This document shows, piece after piece, positions 9,789 through 19,157 of a DNA stretch of 64,000 nt. The position numbers and the translations under genes were made by a program. This DNA is from JAWKJY01 sp041393535 (GTDB lineage: Bacteria > Actinomycetota > Thermoleophilia > Gaiellales > Gaiellaceae): positions 595,359-659,358 of the forward strand of contig JAWKJY010000003.1 in assembly GCA_041393535.1 (NCBI GenBank), in the 5' to 3' direction. The notes under the pieces were generated by a model, which did not search any database, was not told the origin of the DNA, and worked only from the letters and a program-made list of their open reading frames with translations. Every line of letters begins with the position of its first letter. Position 1 is the first letter of the stretch.

Positions 9789-9821
9789 GCGGGAGGGCAC
9801 GGTCTGGCCGTGCCCTCCCGC
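9789..9821 (-). terminator. Strong hairpin terminator after thiol dioxygenase-like gene
   Basis: A 14-bp perfect stem (GCGGGAGGGCACGG with its complement) and a 5-nt loop lie 10 nt past the stop at 9832. There is no T-tract. It marks the end of the CoA ligase/cyclase/cupin group. Confidence 0.75.
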
Positions 9822-9831
9822 GATCCGGTCG

Positions 9832-10497
9832 CTAGGAGCAGGTGGCGCCGGCGGGCGCCCCGGCCTCGTCGTCCGCGCACGGCGCATTGACGTAGCCGGA
9901 GCGGAACGGGAGCACGAGCCCGGTGTCGAGCTCGAACCGGTGCCGCCAGGTGCAGCCGGTGTCGTTCGTCAGCAGGTGGATCGACACCGAGGTCGTGGCC
10001 GACGTCGTCTTCACCCGGTGGATGTCGCCGTCGGGCGGCAGGAGCGAGTAGAGGTCGCCCGGCTCGATCGGCTTCGCCTCGACGAGCCGCAGGCCGTCCG
10101 GCGTCCTCTCGTAGACCTCGTCGTGCTGCGTGCCGCGGTAGAGCCCGACGAGGCCCCAGGCGAGGTGGTCGTGGATCGGCGTCTGCGCCTCGGCCGGCAC
10201 GACGAGCGAGAAGAGGCTCAGCGCGCCGTCGCCCGCGCGGAAGAGCAGCCACTGGCCGATGCCGCCGCCCATCCCGGACTCCGGGGCATCCGCCTGGTAC
10301 TCGGCCGGCAGCCAGTGGTCGTCGCCGAGCAGTGCCTCGAACGCCGGCGCGATCGCGTCGCAGGCGGCCGCGGGGTCGCCCGGGTGCGCATCGATCGCGT
10401 CCCGCACCTCGCCGATGAACGCGCGCATGGCAGGCGTGTCGAGCACCCACTCGTCGCGCCCGGTCGCGCCGTGCAGCAGGCCGTGCTGGTCGCACAT
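9832..10497 (-). CDS. Cupin thiol dioxygenase-like protein (cysteine/3-mercaptopropionate dioxygenase family)
   Basis: This is a 221-residue predicted non-haem iron dioxygenase of the cysteine dioxygenase superfamily. The metal-binding cupin motif 1 is visible as TPIHDHLAWGLVGLYRG, followed by HDEVYER, and the second His lies in GDIHRVKTTS. Enzymes of this family oxidise a thiol (cysteine, 3-mercaptopropionate) to a sulfinate with O2. The HDHxxWGxVG form is closer to the bacterial mercaptopropionate-type than to mammalian cysteine dioxygenase, but the substrate cannot be fixed by sequence. The stop of the upstream cyclase-family gene is only 3 nt away, so they share a transcript that ends at the 9789-9821 hairpin. 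Its presence with CoA-thioester enzymes may point to a sulfur-containing substrate. Confidence 0.75.
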   Translation of the reverse strand: MCDQHGLLHGATGRDEWVLDTPAMRAFIGEVRDAIDAHPGDPAAACDAIAPAFEALLGDDHWLPAEYQADAPESGMGGGIGQWLLFRAGDGALSLFSLVVPAEAQTPIHDHLAWGLVGLYRGTQHDEVYERTPDGLRLVEAKPIEPGDLYSLLPPDGDIHRVKTTSATTSVSIHLLTNDTGCTWRHRFELDTGLVLPFRSGYVNAPCADDEAGAPAGATCS

Positions 10498-10500
10498 GGC

Positions 10501-11229
10501 CTACTCCGACAGCTCGGCGACCGCGCGCACCGGCGAGCCCGTGCCGCCGACCAGCTTGAGCGGGTAGCCCTCGAACCAGAACTCGCCCTTGCCGAGCAGG
10601 TAGTCGAGGTGGACGAGCCACTCGTAGTGGATCATCCCGCGGTCCCGGCAGACACGGTGGTTCGGGAACTCCTTCGTGCCGGCCGTGTCCGTCGACGGGC
10701 CCTCGACGCCGTGCACGCGCGAGCCCTTGTCGGCCAGCCACTCCGAGGCCTTGTAGGTGAGGCCCGGGTTGTGCGTGACGACCTCGCGGTTCGGCCAGTG
10801 GCGCGCGTGGACGCCCGTGCACATGAGCACGACGTGGCCGTCGATCTCGACGCCGCACTGCTCCTCGGCCCGGTTCATGTCGTCGACGTCGATGAAGCCG
10901 AGATCGGGGACGTGCCGCAGGTCGAGGCACACGGCCTTGCCGCAGAACCAGTCGAGCGACAGCTCGTCGACGGCGGGCTTGCCGGCCCCGACGTGGAGCG
11001 GCGCGTCGACGTGCGTGCCCACGTGCTCGAGCGTCGCGATGTAGTTGATCGCGTACGTCATCGGGTCGCCGGGCTCGCCGAGGCCCGCGTCCGTCGTCTG
11101 CGAGTGGTCGGCGTAGGGGAGCATGATCGGCGACGGGAAGAAGGCGTGCGCCGGCATCTGGTTCGTCATCTCGAGCGTCAGGTCGACGAGCGTCGTCCCG
11201 CGCTGGGTCTTGACGATCGGTGGCGTCAT
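10501..11229 (-). CDS. Cyclase-family metal-dependent hydrolase (paralogue 2)
   Basis: This is a 242-residue PF04199 hydrolase with the canonical metal motif HVGTHVDAPLHVG near residue 70, and a C-terminal EGYPLKLVGGTGSPVRAVAEL. It keeps the classic HxGTHxD(A)PxH signature, unlike the two other copies in the window, so it may act on a different substrate. The ATG at 11229 has a GAGGAGGG ribosome site. It follows the CoA ligase gene by 47 nt and precedes the dioxygenase-like cupin by 3 nt, so all three are probably in one operon. Kynurenine formamidase itself is unlikely because no tryptophan pathway genes are nearby. A hydrolytic ring-opening or amide-cleaving role in a degradative pathway is inferred. 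Confidence 0.85.
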   Translation of the reverse strand: MTPPIVKTQRGTTLVDLTLEMTNQMPAHAFFPSPIMLPYADHSQTTDAGLGEPGDPMTYAINYIATLEHVGTHVDAPLHVGAGKPAVDELSLDWFCGKAVCLDLRHVPDLGFIDVDDMNRAEEQCGVEIDGHVVLMCTGVHARHWPNREVVTHNPGLTYKASEWLADKGSRVHGVEGPSTDTAGTKEFPNHRVCRDRGMIHYEWLVHLDYLLGKGEFWFEGYPLKLVGGTGSPVRAVAELSE

Positions 11230-11276
11230 CGTGCCCTCCTCGAGGTCGTGCGGCTGATGCGCGAATTGATGGCAGG

Positions 11277-12635
11277 TCAGGCGTCGCGACGGCGGTCGAC
11301 GACGCGACGCGACTTGAACTCGGTCGTCGGCAGGGTCCCGAGTGCGTGGACGACGACCTGCGGTGTGACCCCCGTCGCGGTCTTGACGCGGTCGCGCACG
11401 GCGGTGACCGCGACCTCGCCGTCCGCGCTCTCGATCTCGAGCGTCATCACGTCCAGCTCGTCCGGCCGCTCGACGACGATCCGGTACTCGGAGCCGACCC
11501 CCGGGACGCTCGCGATCGCGTTCTCGACCGCGTTCGGGTAGACGTTGACACCCCGGATCAGGAGCATGTCGTCGACGCGCCCGTAGATCCCGTCGGGCAG
11601 GCGCCGGTAGGTCCGGCCGCAGGGGCACGGGTCGCTCGTCACGCGCGTCAGGTCGCCCGACCAGAGCCGGATCATCGGCTGCGACGTCCGCTCCAGGTGC
11701 GTGTAGACGGGCACGCCCTCGCCATCGCCCTCGATCGGCTGCCGCGTGACGGGGTCGACGATCTCGGTGTAGACGATGTCGTCCCACAGGTGCATCCCGG
11801 TCCGCTCGGCGCACTCGGAGTTCGTCATCCACGGCGTCATCTCGGCCATCGAGCCGGCGTCGACGCAGATCGCGCCGAACGTCTCCTCGATCCGCCGCTT
11901 CGTCGCCGGGATGCCCGCGCCGGGCTCCCCGGAGAAGAACATGATCCGGAAGCCGAAGTCGCGAGGGTCGACGCCTCGCTCGCGCGCGACCTTCGCGATG
12001 TGGAGCGCGTAGGAGGGCGTGCCGTAGAACGCGGTCGGTCGGATCAGGTCGAGGTACTCGAGGGCACGCTCGGTCTGCCCCGGCACGCCCGCCCCGAACG
12101 GGAACGCGCGTGCGCCGATCGCCTCGGTGCCGATCAGCGCGCCCCAGCTGCCGAGGTAGAGGCTGAAGAACGAGCCGATGAAGACGGTGTCGCGCGGGCG
12201 GATGCCGAAGCTCCACATGATCCGCGCGTGCGAGGCGGCGATGCGGATCCAGTCGTCTCGCGAGATCGCGAACGCCGTCGGCCGGCCCGTCGTGCCCGAC
12301 GTTCCGTGGACGTGCGCGATCGCCTCGGGCGGGCAGCAGACGTTCGACCCGAAGGGAGGGTGCGCCTCCTGGTCCTCGCGGATGTGCTGCTTCGTGACGA
12401 ACGGGAAGCGCCGGAGGTCGTCGAGCGTGCGGAGGGTCTCTGGGAAGGCGCCCGCCTCGCCCCAGAGCTGGCGGTAGAAGGGCGAGCGCTCCCAGCAGTA
12501 GCGCACCTGCGCCTGAAGCTTCGCGAGGACGATCGTTGCGCGCTGCTCGGGCGGCATCGTCTCCTCCGGCGCCCAGTAGGGCTCGTCGCGCTCGGGGAGC
12601 CGGATCACGCCGGACGGGGGCCAGGGCGCGCTCAC
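11277..12635 (-). CDS. PaaK-like acyl-CoA ligase (candidate 2-hydroxyisobutyrate-CoA ligase)
   Basis: This is an AMP-forming CoA ligase of the phenylacetate-CoA ligase branch, about 452 residues. The AMP-binding motif HGTSGTTGRPTAF lies near residue 110. Further features are YGTPSYALHIAK, SGEPGAG and the Cys-containing CPCGRTYRRLPDGIYGRVDDM, and the C-terminal domain begins after LIRGVNVYPNAVE. I chose the GTG at 12635 because GGAGAGG lies 8 nt before it; a GTG at 12644 is possible but would leave no spacing. The gene follows the B12 mutase pair on the same strand. The 2-hydroxyisobutyrate-CoA ligase known beside hcmAB in Aquincola is also PaaK-like, so this one may feed the mutase. The family is firm, the substrate inferred. 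Confidence 0.85.
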   Translation of the reverse strand: MSAPWPPSGVIRLPERDEPYWAPEETMPPEQRATIVLAKLQAQVRYCWERSPFYRQLWGEAGAFPETLRTLDDLRRFPFVTKQHIREDQEAHPPFGSNVCCPPEAIAHVHGTSGTTGRPTAFAISRDDWIRIAASHARIMWSFGIRPRDTVFIGSFFSLYLGSWGALIGTEAIGARAFPFGAGVPGQTERALEYLDLIRPTAFYGTPSYALHIAKVARERGVDPRDFGFRIMFFSGEPGAGIPATKRRIEETFGAICVDAGSMAEMTPWMTNSECAERTGMHLWDDIVYTEIVDPVTRQPIEGDGEGVPVYTHLERTSQPMIRLWSGDLTRVTSDPCPCGRTYRRLPDGIYGRVDDMLLIRGVNVYPNAVENAIASVPGVGSEYRIVVERPDELDVMTLEIESADGEVAVTAVRDRVKTATGVTPQVVVHALGTLPTTEFKSRRVVDRRRDA

Positions 12636-12758
12636 GCGCCCCACCTCTCCGTGCGCACCGCGGCGGAACAGACGTTGCCCAGCCGGGCTGCGAGCGTTGC
12701 CGCGGCCGCGCGATCGCCCCGTCCACCCGGGACACGTCCCACCGGGGCCTGACCCGAC

Positions 12759-12890
12759 GGGCCATGCCCGTCCCGGCCGCCCGAGGGGCCACCCCGCGCC
12801 TCCACCCGCTTCGAGCCTAGCCGGGAAACCGTCACGCGTGTGTCACGGCGGGCGGTCGAACCGTCACGATTCCGTGCCGATCCCTCCACG
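12759..12890 (-). promoter_or_regulatory. Repeated promoter-leader module, copy B
   Basis: This copy has the same order as copy A on the minus strand: a CGTGACGGTTT box, the hexamer TAGGCT (12814-12819), then the 36 nt at 12775-12810 that are identical to 8799-8834, followed by a GGGCATGGCCCG stretch. It lies between the mutase small-subunit gene and the CoA ligase gene and gives a leader of about 170 nt. The nearby AACCGTCACG sequence occurs twice (12827 and 12859). Confidence 0.55.
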
Positions 12891-12903
12891 GCCTGGAGAC
12901 GGC

Positions 12904-13332
12904 TCATCGCGGCGCCCGCCCGGCCACGGCGCCGCGGATCATCTCGACGATCTCCGCGAGGGACGTGTCGACGCCGAAGACGCGATGGACGCCCATCGCC
13001 TCGAGCGCCTCGATGTCCTCCGGCAGGATCGTGCCGCCGCCGACGACGAGGATGTCGTCGCGCGCGCCCTCGGCGTCCAGCAGCTCGAGGATGCGCGGGA
13101 AGATGTGCATGTGCGCGCCCGAGAGGACGCTGATCCCGATCACGTCGACGTCCTCGTCGACGGCCGTCCGAACGACCTCCTCCGGCCGGCGGTGCAGGCC
13201 GGTGTAGACGACCTCCATCCCCGCGTCTCGGAGCGCGCGCGCGACCACCTTCACGCCGCGGTCGTGCCCGTCCAGGCCCACCTTGCCGAGCAGGACCCGG
13301 ATCGGGCGCTGGGTGGAACCGCCACTCGTCAT
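12904..13332 (-). CDS. hcmB: B12-binding small subunit of acyl-CoA mutase (HcmB-like)
   Basis: This is the separate cobalamin-binding subunit, 142 residues, of a split adenosylcobalamin mutase. The signature DGHDRGVKVVARALRDAGM contains the DxHxxG motif whose His ligates cobalt. SVLSGAHMHIFP and VVGGGTILPEDIE complete the Rossmann-like B12 domain. I start at the ATG at 13332, one base after the large-subunit stop. The longer open frame upstream lies inside the large-subunit gene and is not domain-like. Together with 13334-14998 it makes the alpha-beta enzyme. The name HcmB depends on the large subunit's active-site residues, since small subunits of different mutases look alike. Confidence 0.85.
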   Translation of the reverse strand: MTSGGSTQRPIRVLLGKVGLDGHDRGVKVVARALRDAGMEVVYTGLHRRPEEVVRTAVDEDVDVIGISVLSGAHMHIFPRILELLDAEGARDDILVVGGGTILPEDIEALEAMGVHRVFGVDTSLAEIVEMIRGAVAGRAPR

Positions 13333-13333
13333 C

Positions 13334-14998
<1,665 letters not shown>

Positions 14999-15012
14999 GG
15001 GCGGAACCGTAG

Positions 15013-15025
15013 TTGGTTTGACCAA
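15013..15025. promoter_or_regulatory. FadR-type operator copy 1
   Basis: This is the perfect inverted repeat TTGGTTTGACCAA, which has the TGGTnnnACCA form of GntR/FadR-type sites. It lies 15 nt before the mutase start. The same TTGGyTyGACCAA pattern recurs at 15093-15105. Confidence 0.7.
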
Positions 15026-15092
15026 TGCGGTCAACCGGCATCGCGGCCGACCGTGCGGGGGCGTGGGCGGTCGCCGGCGATCTCGGGCACTA

Positions 15093-15105
15093 TTGGCTCG
15101 ACCAA
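15093..15105. promoter_or_regulatory. FadR-type operator copy 2, overlapping regulator start
   Basis: TTGGCTCGACCAA matches copy 1 at 11 of 13 positions, and flanking A/T extends the palindrome. Its last base is the A of the regulator's ATG. Binding here should block the regulator's own expression, and copy 1 that of the mutase operon. Confidence 0.65.
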
Positions 15106-15842
15106 TGTCCGACCGCAGCCCGCGTCTCGACAGGCCGGCCGACGACCGCCCGGCCGACTCCCGGCGGGCGTTCGAGGAGATCCTCGACCGGCTCGAGCAG
15201 GCGATCGCGTCCGGCGAGCTCGGGCCCGGCGACCGGCTGCCGTCGGAGCGCGACCTGGCCGCCCGGTTCGGGGTGTCCCGGCCGTCCGTGCGCGAGGCGC
15301 TGCGGGTGCTCGAGGCGCTCGGGCTCGTGTCGGTGCGGCGGGGCGCCGAGCACGGCGTCACCCTCCGCGAGGAGCCCCAGAACGCGTTCGCGCACCTCTT
15401 CCGCTTCCACCTGGCGCTGAACCACACGAGCGTCGCGAGCCTGGTCGAGTTCCGCGTCGCGATCGAGTCGTGGGCCGCAGGGCTCGTCGCTGCCCGGGGC
15501 GGCGCCGAGACGCTCGGGGAGCTGGAGCGGCAGCTCGACGCGATGCGCCAGCCCGGGCTGGGCCAGGTCGGCTTCCACTCGCTCGACGCGGCGTTCCACC
15601 TCGAGCTCGTCCGCGGAGCCGGGAACGAGCTCGCGACCTCCGTGCTCGAGGCCTCCCGGACGGCGATCCAGCGAACGATGCTCGCGGCGCTCGTCGCGAA
15701 GGCCGACTGGCCGGGGACGCGCGACCGCCTCGTCCGCGAGCACGCCGGCGTCGTCGACGCGATCCGGGCCGGCGACGGCGCTGCTGCGTCGCGTCTGGTG
15801 ACCGACCACGTCACCACCTTCTGGCGCGAGCACCTGGACTGA
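15105..15842 (+). CDS. FadR-family GntR transcriptional regulator
   Basis: This is a 245-residue repressor with an N-terminal winged helix of GntR type (residues 18-85; GELGPGDRLPSERDLAARFG, then SRPSVREALRVLEALGLV) and a C-terminal all-helical FCD ligand domain (about 95-240). The FCD metal-site residues are probably in FRVAIE, DAAFHLELVR and EHAGVVDAI. Such regulators bind acids or acyl compounds and leave DNA when the substrate is present. It is divergent from the mutase/ligase operon, with 106 nt between the starts and two copies of a matching inverted repeat in the gap. One operator copy touches its own start codon, so it probably represses itself as well as the mutase genes. Confidence 0.9.
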   Translation: MSDRSPRLDRPADDRPADSRRAFEEILDRLEQAIASGELGPGDRLPSERDLAARFGVSRPSVREALRVLEALGLVSVRRGAEHGVTLREEPQNAFAHLFRFHLALNHTSVASLVEFRVAIESWAAGLVAARGGAETLGELERQLDAMRQPGLGQVGFHSLDAAFHLELVRGAGNELATSVLEASRTAIQRTMLAALVAKADWPGTRDRLVREHAGVVDAIRAGDGAAASRLVTDHVTTFWREHLD

Positions 15843-16202
15843 CCGCCGCGCCGTCGGCCGGCGCCGGCGGCGCGGTCCCACGTCGACGTGGGCGGTCGCG
15901 ATCACCCGTCCCGGCTTGCGGCGAGCCGGACGAGCCCGCGGTCGGTCGGTCGCCTGCATCGACCGGATCCGGGCGGGTGCGTGCAAGCTGCCGCCCGGTC
16001 GATCGCTGACCGCCCTGGACCCCGCCGTCGTTCGAGCGGGCCCCGGCGACACGACGACGGCCGTGCGCACCCCGGGGCCGCGGAGTCCGTTCGGCCCGTC
16101 GGGTCGACGGCCGCGGCCTCGGCGGCGTCGGGGGAGCGGGCGCATCGGCGGGGCTCGGGCCCGCATCGCCCCGGGCATGGCTCCCCGTGCGATCCTTCGG
16201 CC
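15843..16202. other. Intergenic region with palindrome and a surface-gene-like motif
   Basis: No gene is seen in these 360 nt. They contain a perfect 16-nt palindrome CCCACGTCGACGTGGG (15877-15892), 34 nt after the regulator stop, which could be a terminator or a binding site. CGATCACCCGTCCCGG (15899-15914) resembles, in inverse orientation, the paired motifs before the giant surface protein at 28382-28417. Confidence 0.4.
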
Positions 16203-17284
16203 GTGAGCAGGCGCGCCGGGACGTGGCTGGTCGTTGCGCTGGTCGCCGTGATCGCGTCCGTGGCGGTGGTCGACGCCGTGCGGCGCCAGGGCGGGCCTGG
16301 CCGTCCGGGCCCGGCCGACGAGACTGGGGACACGCGGCGACTCGGCGGCGCGGAGGCTCCGCTCCCCGGGCAGCTCGATGGCCGACTGGTGGTGTCGCTG
16401 CAGGGCGGCTGCCGACCCGCGGTCGTCGATCTCGACGCGGCGAGCATCGGCAAGCCGGGCCGCGCCTCGGCTGCGGGCTCGTCGTCGACCCGACCGGACG
16501 CCGCGCGGTGGCCTCGACCGAGCGGGGCGACGAGCTCGTCCTCGTCGACCTGCGCGATCGTCCAGAGGTCGCGCAGACGCTCGGCCCGCTCGCGGGCAGC
16601 GCGAGCTGGGCCTCCGACGGCGGGGAGGTCGCGTGGTGCGCCTCGCGGGGCAGCACGAGCCTCGTCGCGCTCGACGGCGAGGCGCGGCGAACGGTCGACG
16701 GCTGCGACGTGCGGCTCGCCGGCGGCCGGGTGCTGACGCGTCCGGACGAGCTCTTCGCCAAGGAGGTGCTGCTCGACGGGGCGGCGTACCTCGATCAGGA
16801 GGAGATCGCCGCCGCGCTCCCCGGGGACGCGTCGGACCTCGTCTCGGTGCTCGGCTACGACGAGGCGCCGGCGGGCCTCCTCGCGCTCGTCGTCGTCGGC
16901 GTCGGACGGGCGGACTTCGTCCAGCAGCTGCAGCTCTGGCGCGGCGAGAGCCTGGAGCGGACGCTCGAGCTCGGTCGCTCGCCGCGCGCGGTCGTGGCGA
17001 ACGTCGGCGACTTCGGCTTCGCGGGGAAGGCCGTGCGGCTGGGGCCGACCGGCCGTGAGGTCGCGATCGGGCCACCGTCCCACGGGCTCGTGCGGACGAC
17101 GCTCGTCGACCTCGCGACGGGCGCACGCGTGCTCTTGCCCCCGGCACGGTCGCTCGACTGGTCGCCGGACGGACGCTGGCTCGCGCTCGCCGAGGCCGAC
17201 GCGGTGCGCGTCTACGGAGGCGAGCGGACGAGCCACGTGTACGCGCTTCCGCTCGAGGCGGGCTCCCTCGCCTGGCGCGAGTAG
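16203..17284 (+). CDS. Membrane-anchored propeller-like protein, frame broken once
   Basis: This is a protein of about 360 residues with one N-terminal membrane segment (TWLVVALVAVIASVAVVDAV, residues 6-25) and an extracytoplasmic domain of repeated beta-strand blades. LDWSPDGRWLALAEADAVRV near the end is a typical WD40/TolB-like (PD40) blade, and VVDPTGRRAVASTERGDEL and SWASDGGEVAWCAS are others. The start is a GTG at 16203. The frame moves by one near 16465-16475, between IGKPGRAS and LGCGLVVDPTG, consistent with a lost base. The upstream neighbour is the GntR regulator on the same strand; the downstream EamA gene converges. It may sense or bind something at the cell surface, but no enzyme motif is visible. 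Confidence 0.65.
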
Positions 17285-17293
17285 CGCCCCGCC

Positions 17294-18160
17294 TCAGCGG
17301 AAGGCGCCGATCAGCGCGCCGCCGGCGACCGTCGCGACGGCGGCGACCACGAGGCGCGCGTTGACGGCCTCGACCCGTCGGAGGATGAGAGCGGACAGCG
17401 CGACCGTCCAGATCGCGTTCATCCCGTTCAGCGGGGCGACGACCGTGACGCGCCCGCGCGAGAGCGCCTCGAGCAGCGCCAGGTACGTGCAGCCCATGGC
17501 GATCCCGCCCGGGACGAACGCGGGGAGGCCCCGGCGCAGGGCGGCGAGCGAGTCGCTCCGGCGGGTGACCGCCACGTACGCCAGCAGGAGCAGCGTGGCG
17601 CCGAGCAGGAGCGCCACGGCCCGGGCGGGCGGCTCGAGGTCGGAATGTGGGACGAGCTTGCGGACGACGTTGTCGCGCACGGCCAGGGCAGCGGCGACGG
17701 AGACGGCGAGCACGAGACCGATCGTCCGGACGTGTTCGGGCCGCCCCGGCTCCCACGCGAGGAGGACGCCGCCGCTGACGATGAGCACGGTGCCGACCGC
17801 GAGCGCGGCGTGGAACGGCTCGTCGAGCGCGATGAGCGCGATCACCGCCGAGAGGAGCGGCGACGTGCCCATGAGCACCGCCGACCGGGAGGCTCCGGCG
17901 TCGCGGATCGCGCGGACGTAGAGGATCTGCGAGACGCCGGGGACGAACACGCCGACGAGGACGAACGGCCACGCCTCGCCGACGTCGACGTGGCCGAAGC
18001 CGATCGCGCCGCCGATCGCGAGCGCGACCGGGAGCGAGACGACCGCGGCGAGGGCGCCGCCGACCTCCGCGTCCGGGACGCGCTGGAGCCCCCAGCGGAT
18101 CGCGACGTTGACGGCGCCGAAGCAGATGCCCGAGAGCAGCGCGAGGCCGACGACGAGCAT
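17294..18160 (-). CDS. EamA/DMT-superfamily transporter
   Basis: This is a 288-residue integral membrane protein with about ten hydrophobic segments arranged as two EamA repeats. The first repeat begins LALLSGICFGAVNVAIRWG and ends near VLIVSGGVLLAW. The second begins near VLAVSVAAALAVRDNVVRK and ends VVAAVATVAGGALIGAF. DMT transporters export or exchange small metabolites such as amino acids or nucleotide sugars. It ends 9 nt from the convergent propeller gene and its start is 73 nt from the stop of a cyclase-family hydrolase gene. Substrate and direction cannot be inferred, though the hydrolase neighbour might supply or consume the cargo. Confidence 0.85.
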   Translation of the reverse strand: MLVVGLALLSGICFGAVNVAIRWGLQRVPDAEVGGALAAVVSLPVALAIGGAIGFGHVDVGEAWPFVLVGVFVPGVSQILYVRAIRDAGASRSAVLMGTSPLLSAVIALIALDEPFHAALAVGTVLIVSGGVLLAWEPGRPEHVRTIGLVLAVSVAAALAVRDNVVRKLVPHSDLEPPARAVALLLGATLLLLAYVAVTRRSDSLAALRRGLPAFVPGGIAMGCTYLALLEALSRGRVTVVAPLNGMNAIWTVALSALILRRVEAVNARLVVAAVATVAGGALIGAFR

Positions 18161-18233
18161 CGGCTGCTCAGCGGGCCCGGGGCCGGCGCCCGGCGTGCGT
18201 TGCCGCGCGGGGGCGGCTCCCGACGCGCACCGA

Positions 18234-18971
18234 CTAGGCGGGGACTGCGGCGACGAGTCGGATCGGCGAGCCCGTTCCCGGCACGATCTTCAGCGGGAAC
18301 CCGAAGAGCGTGAACCGCTTGCCGGCGACAGGCGCGAGCGCGCCGACGTTCTCGATGTGCGTGACGCCGAGCTCGCGGCAGACGCCGTGCACCGGAAAGT
18401 GGTACCGCTCCGGCACGTCGACGCTCATAGCCTGGTTGCCGAACATCTTGGCGCCCTGCTCGATCAGCCAGCGCGCCGTCTCGGGCTCGAGCCCGGGGAA
18501 CTCGGTCAGGTACTCAGGCGTGCCGCCCGTGCGCTCGTAGTGCCCCGTGTAGAGGAGGACGATGTCGCCTCGACGCAGGTCGAGGCCGTCCCTGGCGAGC
18601 GACTGCTCGACGTCCGCGACCGTGATGCCGTGGCGGGCCGGGAGGTGCGAGAGGTCGAGGCAGATCGCGTCGCCGCAGAAGAGATCGAGCGGCATCACGT
18701 CGATCGTGGGCGCATCGGGCGCAGGGTCGAAGTGGCACAGCGCGTCGACGTGCGTCGAGGCGTGATCCGAGGCGATGACGAGCGACGAGCGGTACGAGAA
18801 GCCCGTACCGAGCGAAGCCAGCGAGTTCGCATGCGACTCGAACGGGTAGACCTCGACCCGGGGGTGCAGCGGGTGCATCTGCGTTTGCTGCGAGACCTCC
18901 TGCGAGAGATCGTGGAGGCGGACGCGCTGGCCCAGCAGGGTCGTCTCGACGCCGGTGTCGTCCTTGGTCAT
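18234..18971 (-). CDS. Cyclase-family metal-dependent hydrolase (paralogue 3)
   Basis: This is a 245-residue PF04199 hydrolase and the third copy in the window. The metal motif is SDHASTHVDALCHFDPAPD near residue 68, and the pattern continues with GDIVLLYTGHYERTGGTPEY and the C-terminal TLFGFPLKIVPGTGSPIR. It shares the HAxTHVDALxHxDPxP variant and the GHYxRTxGTPxxL segment with paralogue 1 at 9014, so these two are closer to each other than to paralogue 2. The ATG at 18971 follows GGAGCAGCG. The EamA transporter gene is directly downstream, and a 3-hydroxyisobutyrate dehydrogenase-like gene lies upstream on the same strand. The substrate is unknown. Confidence 0.85.
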   Translation of the reverse strand: MTKDDTGVETTLLGQRVRLHDLSQEVSQQTQMHPLHPRVEVYPFESHANSLASLGTGFSYRSSLVIASDHASTHVDALCHFDPAPDAPTIDVMPLDLFCGDAICLDLSHLPARHGITVADVEQSLARDGLDLRRGDIVLLYTGHYERTGGTPEYLTEFPGLEPETARWLIEQGAKMFGNQAMSVDVPERYHFPVHGVCRELGVTHIENVGALAPVAGKRFTLFGFPLKIVPGTGSPIRLVAAVPA

Positions 18972-19157
18972 CGCTGCTCCGTTCGGTTGTGCTCGCGGCT
19001 GTCCCGCGCACGCCGCAGCCTACTCGCGCGGGCCCCGGGAGGGGCGCGCGTCGGGTGCGCGACGTCGGGCTGCGGGAGGAGCGGCCGGATCCCAGCGCGC
19101 GCGGCGACGACCGCCTGGCTGACCCCATCGGTCGGCCGCCGGCCCAGACCGGGCAGG

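Noticed and set aside
3891..9887. A 1,998-codon minus-strand frame from the trypsin gene upward
   Set aside because: Only its last 242 codons (trypsin-like protein) are natural; the rest runs out of frame through the VWD, SRPBCC, NTF2-like and cyclase genes and is Arg/Pro-rich.
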